From Synergistes jonesii (GTDB lineage: Bacteria > Synergistota > Synergistia > Synergistales > Synergistaceae), in the NCBI RefSeq assembly GCF_000712295.1, contig NZ_JMKI01000005.1, positions 1 to 64,000 on the forward strand: a DNA stretch of 64,000 nt. Direction: 5' to 3'. Below the pieces are notes generated by a model that was not told the DNA's origin, did not search any database, and was given only the letters and a program-made list of their open reading frames with translations. A program made the translations under genes and the position numbers. This document shows positions 53,283 through 62,231 of the stretch, piece by piece; within the stretch, counting starts at the first letter, position 1, and each line of letters starts with the position of its first letter.

Positions 53283-54589
53283 AACGAGCGTATCCTCAAG
53301 TCCGTCTTTATAAGCTCCGCTATTTTATTGCATGCGTAAATCACGACTGTGTGATCCTTTTTATTGAACGCGTAAGCTATCTGAATCAGAGGCTCGTTCG
53401 TCTTCATGCGCGCGACATACATCGCGGCCTGTCTTGCGAGCGCCAAGTCCGCGGTCCTCTTTTTCGACAGCAGCTCTTCTACGGAGAAGCCGAAAGCCTC
53501 GGCGGTCAGCTGCTGTATCAGCCCGATAGTCACAGCTCCCGTCGGATGTTCTTTTATCAGGTCCTTCAGCCATATGCTCGCATTTTCGATGTTTATCGGC
53601 TCATGGTTGAGGTCCGAACACGCGACTATCCTGTTGAGCGAGCCCTCGAGCTCCCTTATGTTGCTCGGGATGTTCTGGGCGATGAACATGATGACGTCTT
53701 CCGGGATGTTCATATAGTTTTTCAGCTCGGCCTTTTTCTGAAGGATCGCGACGCGCGTTTCCAGGTCGGGCGGCTGAATGTCTGTCACGAGGCCCCATTC
53801 GAAGCGCGAGACGAGCCTGTCGGCTATGCCCTCTATATCCTTAGGCGGCTTGTCGGCGCTGATGATTATCTGCTTTTTAGCGTTGTGCAGAGTGTTGAAG
53901 GTGTTGAAAAATTCTTCCTGCGTCTGCTCCTTTCCGGCTATGAACTGAACGTCGTCCACCATCAGCACGTCGAGATCGCGGTAGCGCGTGCGGAAGCCGT
54001 CGCTTGAGCCGTTTCTGATCGCCGATATGAGGTCGTTCGTGAACTTTTCCGCGCTGACGTAGAGCATCTTAGTGATTGGATTGGCGACTGCGATGTGGTG
54101 TCCGATCGCGTGCATCAGATGAGTCTTTCCGAGTCCCACCTTTCCCCATATGAAGAAGGGGTTGTAGGTGTTGCCCGGAGATTCCGCTACAGCGAGGCTC
54201 GCCGCGTGAGGCAGCCTGTTCGACTTCCCGACGACGAACGTAGAAAACACGTAGTTGGGGTTCAGCCCGTTTTTGGATGCGCCTTCGTCGGCCCTGCGCG
54301 GCGTTTCGACCCTTTCTCTGTGAGGCTGAAGGTTCTGGTTTTCCGACGAAACGACGAGCTTTATGTCGCTGCCGAAGCCGGTCTCCGCGAAAAGCCTTTT
54401 CATTTTATCCAAATAGCGCGCTCTGATCTGGTCTTCACCAAAAGGAGTTGGAACGTCAAGGGCGAGGACCCCCTCTTCAAGGGAGACGGGCATGCATGTC
54501 TGAAGATATATTTCTATGCTTTTGTCCTCGCTTCCGATTTTATCGACGCAGTACTTATAGAATTCCTTCCAGATTATGTCCAAATCCAT
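53255..54589 (-). CDS. dnaA: Chromosomal replication initiator protein DnaA
   Basis: A 444-residue AAA+ initiator. Domain I starts MDLDIIWKEFYKYCVDKIG. Domain III has FFIWGKVGLGKTHLMHAIG (Walker A), LDVLMVDDVQFIAGKEQTQEEFF (Walker B), and the arginine-finger region DRLVSRFEWGL. Domain IV contains the DNA-binding signature close to KKDHTVVIYACNKI. The start at 54589 follows GGAGTG; an earlier ATG 14 codons upstream is less likely. Divergence of the domain IV helix (VVIYAC for TTVLYAC) is mild. Confidence 0.97.
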   Translation of the reverse strand: MDLDIIWKEFYKYCVDKIGSEDKSIEIYLQTCMPVSLEEGVLALDVPTPFGEDQIRARYLDKMKRLFAETGFGSDIKLVVSSENQNLQPHRERVETPRRADEGASKNGLNPNYVFSTFVVGKSNRLPHAASLAVAESPGNTYNPFFIWGKVGLGKTHLMHAIGHHIAVANPITKMLYVSAEKFTNDLISAIRNGSSDGFRTRYRDLDVLMVDDVQFIAGKEQTQEEFFNTFNTLHNAKKQIIISADKPPKDIEGIADRLVSRFEWGLVTDIQPPDLETRVAILQKKAELKNYMNIPEDVIMFIAQNIPSNIRELEGSLNRIVACSDLNHEPINIENASIWLKDLIKEHPTGAVTIGLIQQLTAEAFGFSVEELLSKKRTADLALARQAAMYVARMKTNEPLIQIAYAFNKKDHTVVIYACNKIAELIKTDLRIRSFVDNIVNKL

Positions 54590-55296
54590 ACGGTTCACTC
54601 CAACAGAAGAGTAAAATTTATATTCTTCCAACTAAAGATTTTATCATAACGGCGGAAAGAACGAGAGATAAATTTTTCGGGCCCGACGCTGTGGCAAAAT
54701 GGCGTGGAAAATATCAACGAGGTATGAAAGCGGAAAAATGTCAAGACATCCAGGCGGAAAAAAGGAAAATTTCCACAAAAGTTATTCACATATCCACATC
54801 GAAATACACGGCGATTCTACATTTTTTATTCACTCCGTCATCAGCGGGAAAAATGAATAAACATGAAAATTCTGTAAATTTGACAAAGGCTGATTTTTAC
54901 CTTTTTATTCGTAAAATAGGCTCTCAAAGGTATATATGTGTAAAGCTGTCAATAATGTGGACAATATATAAAATAACAGCATTTAGAAAAATAAAAGAAC
55001 GGCTTATAGTAATCATACGTTCTTCAGACTGCGCGAAAAAACGGCGCAATGCTGAAAAAGCGCGGATATGAAGGAGAAATCCACAAAGTGTGTATATCCT
55101 CTGTGCGTAAATGGGACTTAATTCAGAAAATAAGGTTTTTTCACTTTCAAACGATTATAGATTATACATTCTTAAGAGCGATATTGTTTAGACTAAACTT
55201 GACTAATGGGGAGCAAAATTTTTGCCGGAGCTTTTATTCCGGCAAAAAATTTTTAAGGCTGATTTTTATCCTCCGCTCATTATAAAAGGAAAGGAA
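54590..55296. other. AT-rich gene-free region upstream of dnaA; possible origin unwinding region
   Basis: About 700 bases with no supported gene, much richer in A and T than its neighbours. It holds TTATTCACA (54782-54790), followed at once by a TATCCACA half match (54791-54798), and further partial boxes (TTTCCACAA near 54770, TTATTCACT near 54827). T-rich and A-rich tracts at 54880-54990 and 55130-55260 could serve as an unwinding element. The ORFs that cross it have no ribosome sites and unusual composition. Confidence 0.55.
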
Positions 55297-56031
55297 TCAA
55301 TCGGCGCCACTCCACTTATAAGCGCCTGCTGCGGCGATTTTTTCCACCTTTCCGTTCAGCGCGATCGTCCCCTTCGCTATGTCGACGGATGTAAAGCTGA
55401 CCGGAAAAGAAATCTTTGAAAAGGAGAGCAGAGGGTTGATGCGACCGATTATAAACTCTGTGACCCTCCGAGGCTGCCTCACGCCCTCAAGCGAGATATC
55501 CGTCTCTTCCAGATAAACGCCGTCGGAGCGCAGGGCGAGCTTCCCCTTTGCTTCGAGCTCAAGTTCTATCTTTGTGAATAGCAGGTCGCTTTCGAATTTT
55601 CCGGAAGCCGTGAAGCCTTTATGCAGAAATCTGAAGCGCATGTCGGAGAAGGCACCGGCGTTTCGCCCCTTGGCGAAATATTCGTTCACGTCCTCTTCTT
55701 TGAGAACCATCCGCCCCTTCGATTCAGAGATGACCTCGGCTAAAGACGCGGCGCTTTCTTTTAACGCCGGATTCGCCGCAAGAGACGCCGAGAGCTCCAT
55801 AAGCTCTACCCTGAGGCCGGAGAGCTTCGAGCCGCGGCATCTGACCCAGGCCTTTTCGACGCCTTCCGACACCGCCACTTCTATTTTTTCCGGCGCCAGC
55901 TCGTTTATCAGCAGCCTTCCGATCGCAGACGCGGCGCTGTTTTCTGCCGTCCCCGCGTTAAGCGCGGTGCAGCACGTCGCGGCTAATATAAGAGCGCAGA
56001 CGGCCGACGCGAAAAATTTAAACGCTCTCAT
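55297..56031 (-). CDS. DUF2993 (LmeA-like) exported protein
   Basis: A 244-residue protein with an N-terminal signal peptide (about 1-27). The body alternates lipid-binding-type beta strands and helices: KIEVAVSEGVEKAWVRCRGSKLSGLRVE, EEDVNEYFAKG, GKLALRSDGVYLEETDISLEGV. This fits the DUF2993 family, which includes mycobacterial LmeA, a periplasmic lipid-binding protein. Its role here is unknown. A GGGGGG ribosome site lies before the ATG. Single gene, upstream of dnaA region in the same direction. Confidence 0.75.
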   Translation of the reverse strand: MRAFKFFASAVCALILAATCCTALNAGTAENSAASAIGRLLINELAPEKIEVAVSEGVEKAWVRCRGSKLSGLRVELMELSASLAANPALKESAASLAEVISESKGRMVLKEEDVNEYFAKGRNAGAFSDMRFRFLHKGFTASGKFESDLLFTKIELELEAKGKLALRSDGVYLEETDISLEGVRQPRRVTEFIIGRINPLLSFSKISFPVSFTSVDIAKGTIALNGKVEKIAAAGAYKWSGAD

Positions 56032-56249
56032 AAATAAATCCCCCCTTTTTTGTACATATCGCCGAACAACTTTAATGTTCTTGGATATAGAATATTAACA
56101 TAAAAAATATGGTGCGAGCGGTCAGCCCTTTTTGTGCGTGTTGTGATATACTACTGATATATCTGGTAGGGGTTGAAGAAAATTTGTCTGCCTGTGCGTT
56201 TTATTAAACAGGAAGCGAACGAAGGCAATAAAAACCGGGGTATTGAAAT

Positions 56250-56783
56250 ATGAGTCTGCTGGAACTTTTTCTCTTCTTTTTCAAAATAAGCTCCGTTACT
56301 TTCGGCGGCGGCATAGTGATACTCGGCATCGTGCAGCTTGAGCAGGAAAAGCGCCGCGACATCGACGGCGAGGCCTTCGCGGATATGGTGAGCCTTGCCG
56401 CCTCGGTGCCCGGGCCTATAGCCGTCTCCATCGCATGGCTGATGGGACGCCACTACAAAGGGCTCGCGGGAAGCCTGGCCGCCGTCGCCGGCGCTATCCT
56501 GCCTCCTTTTTTGATAATACTTATTCTTTCTCCCTATATAATCAAATATTCGAACGAGCCCGCGGTGAGGGGCTTTTTTGCCGGCGTCCTCGCCGGCACC
56601 GGCGCGATCATCTCGGTCGTGATATTCGATAACGTCAAAGGCGCGCTTTGGGGAAAATGGTGGAACCTTGCGCCATATCTGTTCGTGGTCTCAATGATCG
56701 GGGTATTCCATCTGCATCCGCTGCTCGTGATGGCGGCGGTGATCGCGCTGCAGTACCTCCGCGGGAGAATATATGCGGGATGA
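56250..56783 (+). CDS. Chromate transporter family protein, N-terminal-type half
   Basis: A 177-residue membrane protein of the CHR family. The signature FFKISSVTFGGGIVILGIVQ and LAASVPGPIAVSIAWLMG corresponds to one half of the ChrA fold. Short-chain ChrA proteins work as pairs. The natural substrate need not be chromate. The second half overlaps by four bases (ATGA). Confidence 0.9.
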   Translation: MSLLELFLFFFKISSVTFGGGIVILGIVQLEQEKRRDIDGEAFADMVSLAASVPGPIAVSIAWLMGRHYKGLAGSLAAVAGAILPPFLIILILSPYIIKYSNEPAVRGFFAGVLAGTGAIISVVIFDNVKGALWGKWWNLAPYLFVVSMIGVFHLHPLLVMAAVIALQYLRGRIYAG

Positions 56784-57313
56784 CGAAGATAATAGAGCTG
56801 GTATGGGCGTTCGCACAGATTGGGATAACGGCGTTTGGAGGAGGCCTCTCGACGCTGCCCCTCATCGAATATCAGCTCGTGACGAAGAACAGCTGGCTCG
56901 ACGCGGCGGGCTTCGGCAAGCTGGTCGCCGTATCGCAGATGACGCCGGGACCGATCGCGGTGAACGCCGCGACCTTCGCCGGCTACATCGAAGCCGGCTT
57001 CGCCGGATCGGCGGCGGCGACGCTTGCTATTGTTGCGGCGCCGCTGCTCGCGCTGTCGGCCGTCCTTCTCGTATTGAAACGGGTGAGCCCCGAGGGGAGC
57101 AAAAAGTTCAAGCTTATGCTGCGTCCGATCGTAGCCGGACTCCTGACCCTTTCGATAGTCTCGCCCTTCATGACTACCTGGAACAACGGCGTAACGGCGG
57201 TGGCCCTATTTGCCGCCGGAATAGCGCTTCTCAGGCGCTGTCGCTTTTTTAAAGAATATCCGGTGGCGATGCTTGCAATTTTCGGAATTTTAGGCGCAAT
57301 TTTTATGAGGTGA
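56780..57313 (+). CDS. Chromate transporter family protein, second half
   Basis: A 177-residue membrane protein, about equal in length to its neighbour, with FAQIGITAFGGGLSTLPLIE and VSQMTPGPIAVNAATFAGY. Together the two make one CHR transporter of opposite half orientation. The start at 56780 is set by the ATGA overlap; a longer upstream frame runs inside the first gene. Confidence 0.9.
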   Translation: MTKIIELVWAFAQIGITAFGGGLSTLPLIEYQLVTKNSWLDAAGFGKLVAVSQMTPGPIAVNAATFAGYIEAGFAGSAAATLAIVAAPLLALSAVLLVLKRVSPEGSKKFKLMLRPIVAGLLTLSIVSPFMTTWNNGVTAVALFAAGIALLRRCRFFKEYPVAMLAIFGILGAIFMR

Positions 57314-57634
57314 GAATAGATAAAAAATAAAATTTGATTTATTAAATTATCGGCTTCAGGGATAATTTTTAGTGTGATATATCAGTTTTCCCTTGTTTTC
57401 CTGAAACTCTGCGCGCCAAAAATTTTATTATGCAGGTTGCGCACTACTCCGCCGAAAGTTTGACCAAAATAGACTTATTCTTTTCAGGCGGGCTTATTTG
57501 AATCTTGATAATAAAATAACGGAAACGTTTATCTGATGATTTTCGAAATACGGTTGCACTTAAACGAATTTACATTATTTTACAGACTGCCGTCGGTGAA
57601 AATTATCGGAGCGCGGAACGATGTGCTAAAAAGA
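57314..57634. other. Gene-free region upstream of the TRAP transporter operon
   Basis: AT-rich stretch without a supported gene, ending at the dctP promoter. No terminator of the chromate pair was recognised with confidence. Confidence 0.45.
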
Positions 57635-57663
57635 TTGACTAATTTGCTCCAATGTTGTATTTT
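57635..57663 (+). promoter_or_regulatory. Promoter of the TRAP transporter operon
   Basis: -35 TTGACT (57635-57640), 17-base spacer, -10 TATTTT (57658-57663). It leaves a leader of about 165 bases before dctP, in which an extra AGGAAAGGAGGGAAG site (57718-57732) is not linked to an evident gene. Confidence 0.6.
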
Positions 57664-57835
57664 ATTTCTAGGCAGCGTCGTTTAGTTTACTTATCTGCAC
57701 ATTGTTTAATTTATGCAGGAAAGGAGGGAAGTCACCAAGGGCTGCGGAGAACAGTAAGCGCTTTTTCTCTTGAACCAAAAACTGTGAGGAGTTACAAAAT
57801 CAGTATAAGTAACTATTCTGAAGGGAGAGTTTTTT

Positions 57836-58837
57836 GTGAAGAAATTCGCACTTATGTTGACGGTAATGTTTTTGTTCGCAGCGGCGGTCAGCCCCGCAAC
57901 TGCGGCTCCGATAGTGTTCCGCTTCGCCGGACAGTCGCCGCCGGAACATATGGCGACCAAGACAATGGAAGCGATGGCGAAGGAAATCAAAGAAGGAACG
58001 AACGGCCGCGTGGAAGTAAAGGTCTATCCGGCAAGCCAGCTCGGTAATTATACGCTCGTCATGGAAGAGATGATTCGCGGAACTATCGACATGGCCTGCA
58101 TGTCCCTGGCGACTGACTTCGACCCGCGCCTCGAGATAATCTATACGAACGGCTTCGTTACGGGTTACGACTCGGCGAAGAAGGCCCTAGTCCCCGGCGC
58201 CTGGCTTCCGAACAAGCTGAACGCCTTCCTCAACGAGGTCGGCGTGCACCTTCTCGGCTCATATGTCGAGGGCTTCATCGGGATAGGCTCGTCCAAGGCG
58301 GTCAAAGACCCCCTCGATCCGAAAGTCGACAAGGGCGTGCTGACCCGCGTTCCGAACATGGTCGTCTACACGGCCGGAGCCAAGGCTATGGGCTACCGCC
58401 CGATCACCATCCCCTATCCCGACGTCTATCAGTCGATGCAGACCGGCGTATGCGACGCCGTCGACGGTTACCCGACGGCCGCGGCCTACACGATTCTCGG
58501 CGACGTGCTGAAGTATTGGTACGCGACGAACTATTCGATGGAGTATCTGGGATACATGATCAGCGACAAGTCGTGGAAGAAGCTTTCGCCGGAAGATCAG
58601 AAGGTTTTCCAGGAGGTATGCAGGAAGTATACGCTGAAGTCGATAGACAACGCGAAGTCTGAAGACGACAAATATATGGCGCTGATGGAGAAGAAGGGCA
58701 TCAAGGTCTTCAAGTACAGCGAAGAGGAACTCAAGCCGATCAAAGAAGCCTGCGTCTCGACATGGGAAGCGGTCGGCAAGGCCGGCACCGGCGTGGAGCT
58801 CATGAAGGAATTCAAGAAGGAGCTCGGCAATCTGTAA
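57836..58837 (+). CDS. dctP: TRAP transporter solute-binding protein (DctP family)
   Basis: A 333-residue exported binding protein. Signal peptide about 1-22. Family marks are FRFAGQSPPEHMATKTMEAMAKEI, NGRVEVKVYPASQLG, and MEEMIRGTIDMACMS, followed by the helical C-terminal half. DctP proteins bind carboxylates and similar organic acids in the periplasm. It starts with GTG after AAGGGAGAG. It lies first in dctPQM and a hairpin follows. Confidence 0.92.
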   Translation: MKKFALMLTVMFLFAAAVSPATAAPIVFRFAGQSPPEHMATKTMEAMAKEIKEGTNGRVEVKVYPASQLGNYTLVMEEMIRGTIDMACMSLATDFDPRLEIIYTNGFVTGYDSAKKALVPGAWLPNKLNAFLNEVGVHLLGSYVEGFIGIGSSKAVKDPLDPKVDKGVLTRVPNMVVYTAGAKAMGYRPITIPYPDVYQSMQTGVCDAVDGYPTAAAYTILGDVLKYWYATNYSMEYLGYMISDKSWKKLSPEDQKVFQEVCRKYTLKSIDNAKSEDDKYMALMEKKGIKVFKYSEEELKPIKEACVSTWEAVGKAGTGVELMKEFKKELGNL

Positions 58838-58894
58838 ACTATGCAATAGAAAGCGAACGCACAGGGCACGATGGTGCGGTGCGTGACGTCTCAT

Positions 58895-58932
58895 TAAAAA
58901 ACCTGAGGGGCCGCGAGCCTCTCAGGGTTTTT
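58895..58932 (+). terminator. Hairpin with T-run between dctP and dctQ
   Basis: CCTGAGGGGC-type arm pairs with GCCTCTCAGG, followed by GTTTTTG. It probably allows partial read-through so that the binding protein is made in excess. Confidence 0.7.
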
Positions 58933-58955
58933 GTTGTATTGAAAGGAGTGTCTCA

Positions 58956-59546
58956 ATGTCAGCAGAAGAGGTAAAAACAGGACAGCCTCCGGTCGTCGAA
59001 GAAGACGATTACCAGTCGAGCGTGAGAAAGCCGAAGTGTTTGTTCGACAAGATCACGGTCAGCTTCTATTCGATCGTTTGCTTTGTAATGTCCATGCTCC
59101 TCACGGTAATCATCAGCGCCGCTACGCTGATGCGCTATATCTTTGAAATGGACCTCTACGGATACGAAGAGTGGATCAAGATATTCGCGTTCTGGCTCTA
59201 CTTTATGGGAGCCGGCTACGGCGCCTTTGCGGGTACGCACGTCTGCGCGGACCTCGTTCAGTCGTATTTAAGAGAAGGCTTTTTAAAGAGGCTGCTTCTT
59301 TTTATCAAATGCGTCGTTACCCTCGGAGTTACGCTGCTCTTCACAAGTTACGGCTGGGATTATCTTAAATTTGGTTTCCTCGGCCCTTTAGGCACAGGCG
59401 TGGCGATCCCGCGCACGGTTGCATGGAGGATCCCGCTCTGGACCGCTTATCTCTCGATTTTCCTCGGCCTCGCGTCGATGTGCTACTACTTTATGTGGGA
59501 TCTGATCAGGGCCGGAAAGGCGCTGTTCACGGGAGGTAAGAACTAA
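58956..59546 (+). CDS. dctQ: TRAP transporter small permease subunit DctQ
   Basis: A 196-residue membrane protein with four helices of the DctQ type. The second helix region has EEWIKIFAFWLYFMGAGYGAFAGTHVCADLV, where the EE/W and G-x-H motif of the family is kept. It has a charged N-terminal tail of about 30 residues. Its stop and the dctM start share one base (TAATG). Confidence 0.92.
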   Translation: MSAEEVKTGQPPVVEEDDYQSSVRKPKCLFDKITVSFYSIVCFVMSMLLTVIISAATLMRYIFEMDLYGYEEWIKIFAFWLYFMGAGYGAFAGTHVCADLVQSYLREGFLKRLLLFIKCVVTLGVTLLFTSYGWDYLKFGFLGPLGTGVAIPRTVAWRIPLWTAYLSIFLGLASMCYYFMWDLIRAGKALFTGGKN

Positions 59547-60862
59547 TGATCTATGTAGCTCTTGTAATACTCATCGTCACACTTGTAATAGGCGTTCCGG
59601 TCCCCGTCAGCTTCATGGCCTCCTGCGCGTGGCTGATATTCTTCGGCGGCCCCGATATGTCCGGCTACCAGGCCACGCAGCTGCTGCCGTACGGCTTCAC
59701 TCAGATGAACTCCGTCTCGCTCATCGCCATCGCGATGTTCATCCTTGCCGGCGGCATCATGGAGCGCGGGCGCATAGCCGAAAAGCTGATCGACATGGTC
59801 GACGTCTTTGTCGGCCACATCCGCGGAGGGCTCGGCATCGTCGGCACCGTTTCATGCGCGGTATTCGGATCGATCTGCGGCGCCGCCTGCGCGACGCTCT
59901 CCTGCATAGGCGCGATCATGTTCCCGCGCTTCAAGCAGGGAGGCTACCCTATGGGGCACGCCTGTGCGCTGATGGCCAACGCCGCCCTGCTCGGCCTCCT
60001 CATACCGCCTAACGCTACGCTCATCATCTTCGCGTGGATAAGCGGCATCTCCGTCCTCGCCTGTTTCCTCTCGACGATAGGCCCGGGCATCGTCACGACG
60101 ATACTCCTTTCGCTGCTCAACGTCTGGATGCTCCGCGACAACAAACAGGTCTTCGTCGCGACGAAGCGCACGGGCGCGGAGCGCTGGAAGATGTTCCGCG
60201 ATCGCGGGCGGCTGGCGATACCGGCGCTCTTCATGCCCGTCATGGTCTTGGGCGGCATCTACGGAGGCATCATGACGACCACCGAAGCTTCGGCGCTCGC
60301 CGTCCTCTACTGTATCCCCATAGGGCTTTACGTCTACAAGGGGCTCAACTGGAGGACGCTCTATTCGATAGTCGTCGAAAGCGCCATCACGACGGGCGTC
60401 ATCATGGTAATGCTCTACTCCGTTTCGATGCTCTCCCGCCTCTACATACTGGAAGACCTTCCCGGAAAGGTGCTCTACCTCTTCTATTCGATCTCGACGA
60501 ATAAATGGGTGATCATGTTCATGATCAACGTCTTCCTCGTCCTGATGGGAATGCTGATGGACGACATCAGCGTCGTCGTGCTCACTACGCCGATACTGTT
60601 GCCGATCATCACGGAGCTGGGAATCAACCCGGTACACTACGCCGCGGTCGTCGGAGTAAACACGGCGCTCGGCTGCATCACGCCTCCGGCGGCTCCGACC
60701 CTCTACCTGTCAGGCCGGGTCGGCGGCGCGCCTATCAATGAGATAATGGGGCCGGCCATCAAATTCATGGTTTTTTGCTGGATTCCCGTCCTTCTCGTTA
60801 CAGCCTACATCCCGAAGCTCGTCCTCTTCCTGCCGCACATCATACTCGATGTGCCATGGTGA
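59546..60862 (+). CDS. dctM: TRAP transporter large permease subunit DctM
   Basis: A 438-residue membrane protein with about 12-13 helices. Family marks are VPVSFMASCAWLIFFGG, SCAVFGSICGAACATL, and LLGLLIPPNATLIIFAW; the second half contains GCITPPAAPTLYL. It forms the Na+-driven translocator with DctQ. Terminator directly downstream. Confidence 0.95.
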   Translation: MIYVALVILIVTLVIGVPVPVSFMASCAWLIFFGGPDMSGYQATQLLPYGFTQMNSVSLIAIAMFILAGGIMERGRIAEKLIDMVDVFVGHIRGGLGIVGTVSCAVFGSICGAACATLSCIGAIMFPRFKQGGYPMGHACALMANAALLGLLIPPNATLIIFAWISGISVLACFLSTIGPGIVTTILLSLLNVWMLRDNKQVFVATKRTGAERWKMFRDRGRLAIPALFMPVMVLGGIYGGIMTTTEASALAVLYCIPIGLYVYKGLNWRTLYSIVVESAITTGVIMVMLYSVSMLSRLYILEDLPGKVLYLFYSISTNKWVIMFMINVFLVLMGMLMDDISVVVLTTPILLPIITELGINPVHYAAVVGVNTALGCITPPAAPTLYLSGRVGGAPINEIMGPAIKFMVFCWIPVLLVTAYIPKLVLFLPHIILDVPW

Positions 60863-60883
60863 TGCCGACGTCCCGATGATGGA

Positions 60884-60914
60884 AACAGCCGCGGGTTTTC
60901 GCGGCTGTTTTTTT
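60884..60914 (+). terminator. Intrinsic terminator after dctM
   Basis: AACAGCCGCG/CGCGGCTGTT stem with a six-base loop and seven or more Ts. Confidence 0.92.
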
Positions 60915-60977
60915 GCGCGTGCGGCGCTAAAGGAATATAATTTACAGTGTGAGAATCAACGAAAAGGCGGCGGGAAA

Positions 60978-61244
60978 ATGTTTTACAGGGATCTCTTTGC
61001 GTCGTTATGCTTCATATTTTTCGGAATCGCCCTCGCGACGCACTCACCGTATTTTTATTTTGGCGCGATGATGTGCGGCTGTCTGTCGATGACGGCCAAG
61101 AGGAAGATGTGGGAAAATCCGGCGTGGAGCGACGCCTTCTACGATAAGATAGAAGGCTGGCTCAGGGATAAAGTCGGAGCCCCCAAGACGGAATTCGGCG
61201 AAGGCGATGAGATAAAGCCGCTTCCGCCGCTTGACGAAAAATAA
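60978..61244 (+). CDS. Small membrane-associated protein of unknown function
   Basis: An 88-residue protein. One hydrophobic segment spans about residues 6-35 (SLCFIFFGIALATHSPYFYF), which could be two short helices; the C-terminal half is charged. Unrecognised. The ATG at 60978 lies after GGCGGCGGG, a fair ribosome site. It has its own terminator, so it looks like a true small gene. Confidence 0.6.
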   Translation: MFYRDLFASLCFIFFGIALATHSPYFYFGAMMCGCLSMTAKRKMWENPAWSDAFYDKIEGWLRDKVGAPKTEFGEGDEIKPLPPLDEK

Positions 61245-61249
61245 AGAAA

Positions 61250-61287
61250 GCCCTCCAGCGAAGAATCATTTCGCGGGAGGCGTTTTT
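61250..61287 (+). terminator. Intrinsic terminator after the small membrane protein gene
   Basis: GCCCTCC-AGCGAA pairs with TTCGC-GGGAGGC around an eight-base loop, followed by GTTTTTG. Confidence 0.75.
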
Positions 61288-61468
61288 GCGCTGGACGGCC
61301 GCGTCGAAAGAGAGTCGAAAGAAAAGAGAAAAATAGTCCTGCCGCTTGAGGGAACCGGCTTTAAAAAATTCGCCTTTGAAGTTTCGCGCGCGCGGAATGC
61401 ACGGGCTTGGGGCGGCTTTATGCAAGTTATGCGCCTGTGCTTGCGCTTAACGGCGCCGCCGTATCGTA

Positions 61469-62215
61469 TTATTTTCTTTTTGCCTTTTGCCACTCGGGCG
61501 GCATATGGCAGCCGCCGAGCTGGTAGTAGAGGCACTTTTTGCCGTTGCAGGGGCTGCACGGCTCCATCTTGACGGAGCATTCGCCCTCCTTCGCCCCGAG
61601 GGCCAGAAACGCGCACTGCGATTTTCTCGGGTGAAGCAGAGATGTGCCGCTCGCCGTCACCTCCATGAGCCTTTCGGTCTCTCCGAGCGCGACGACCTTC
61701 TCCATGAGGTCCTGCCTCATTCTGCCGATGCCCGGGTAGTATTCTCCGCAGATGTATTTGCCCGCCGGCGCGCCGATGTTTTTCTTTATCCATCCGATCA
61801 GCTCCGCGTGCATGCTGTAAAGGGCGATGGAACCCGCCACGTCGAGCAGAAGGCCCGTCATGATGCTTCCGGCCGACGACGTCATGTCGCCGGCCTTGCT
61901 TTCGAGGGCCTTGCCGATGGTCCACACGACGAGCGCCGCTTTTTCCCCCTTGTCGATCAGCTCCGGCGCCTCTTTGAATTCCTTTGATATAATTTCGTGC
62001 GGCAGTATCTTTACTACGGCCTGGGGCGCCAGCAGCCTTTCGCGCCCGCCGCCGTCCCAGAATCCGACGAACTTGCGGAAGCAGCGCATCTGCCTCTCTC
62101 CGAGTGCCGAATAAAATTCCTCCAGAGAGGAAAGATCGACGCGAATCTCTTCGCTTTCCGATATTTGCACGTCTTTTTCGCCGTAGGCCGAATGATAAAT
62201 TTTTATTTTTTTCAT
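61469..62215 (-). CDS. Vitamin B12-dependent methionine synthase activation domain protein (stand-alone)
   Basis: A 248-residue protein that contains the MetH reactivation domain only (about 60-200), without homocysteine, folate or cobalamin-binding domains. Visible features are GEYYPGIGRMRQDLMEKVVALG (tail of the SAM-binding region) and TASGTSLLHPRKSQ. The C-terminus adds five cysteines (213, 220, 223, 228, 236) in PCSPCNGKKCLYYQLGGC, which could hold an iron-sulfur centre or zinc. Together with the next gene it likely reactivates oxidised corrinoid proteins. The two genes are 17 bases apart. Confidence 0.85.
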   Translation of the reverse strand: MKKIKIYHSAYGEKDVQISESEEIRVDLSSLEEFYSALGERQMRCFRKFVGFWDGGGRERLLAPQAVVKILPHEIISKEFKEAPELIDKGEKAALVVWTIGKALESKAGDMTSSAGSIMTGLLLDVAGSIALYSMHAELIGWIKKNIGAPAGKYICGEYYPGIGRMRQDLMEKVVALGETERLMEVTASGTSLLHPRKSQCAFLALGAKEGECSVKMEPCSPCNGKKCLYYQLGGCHMPPEWQKAKRK

Positions 62216-62231
62216 CTTTTGCCGCCTCCGT

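Noticed and set aside
54448-55071. A 207-codon plus-strand frame across the dnaA upstream region
   Set aside because: It runs partly antisense to dnaA, its composition changes halfway, and no start signal is present; the region fits an origin better.
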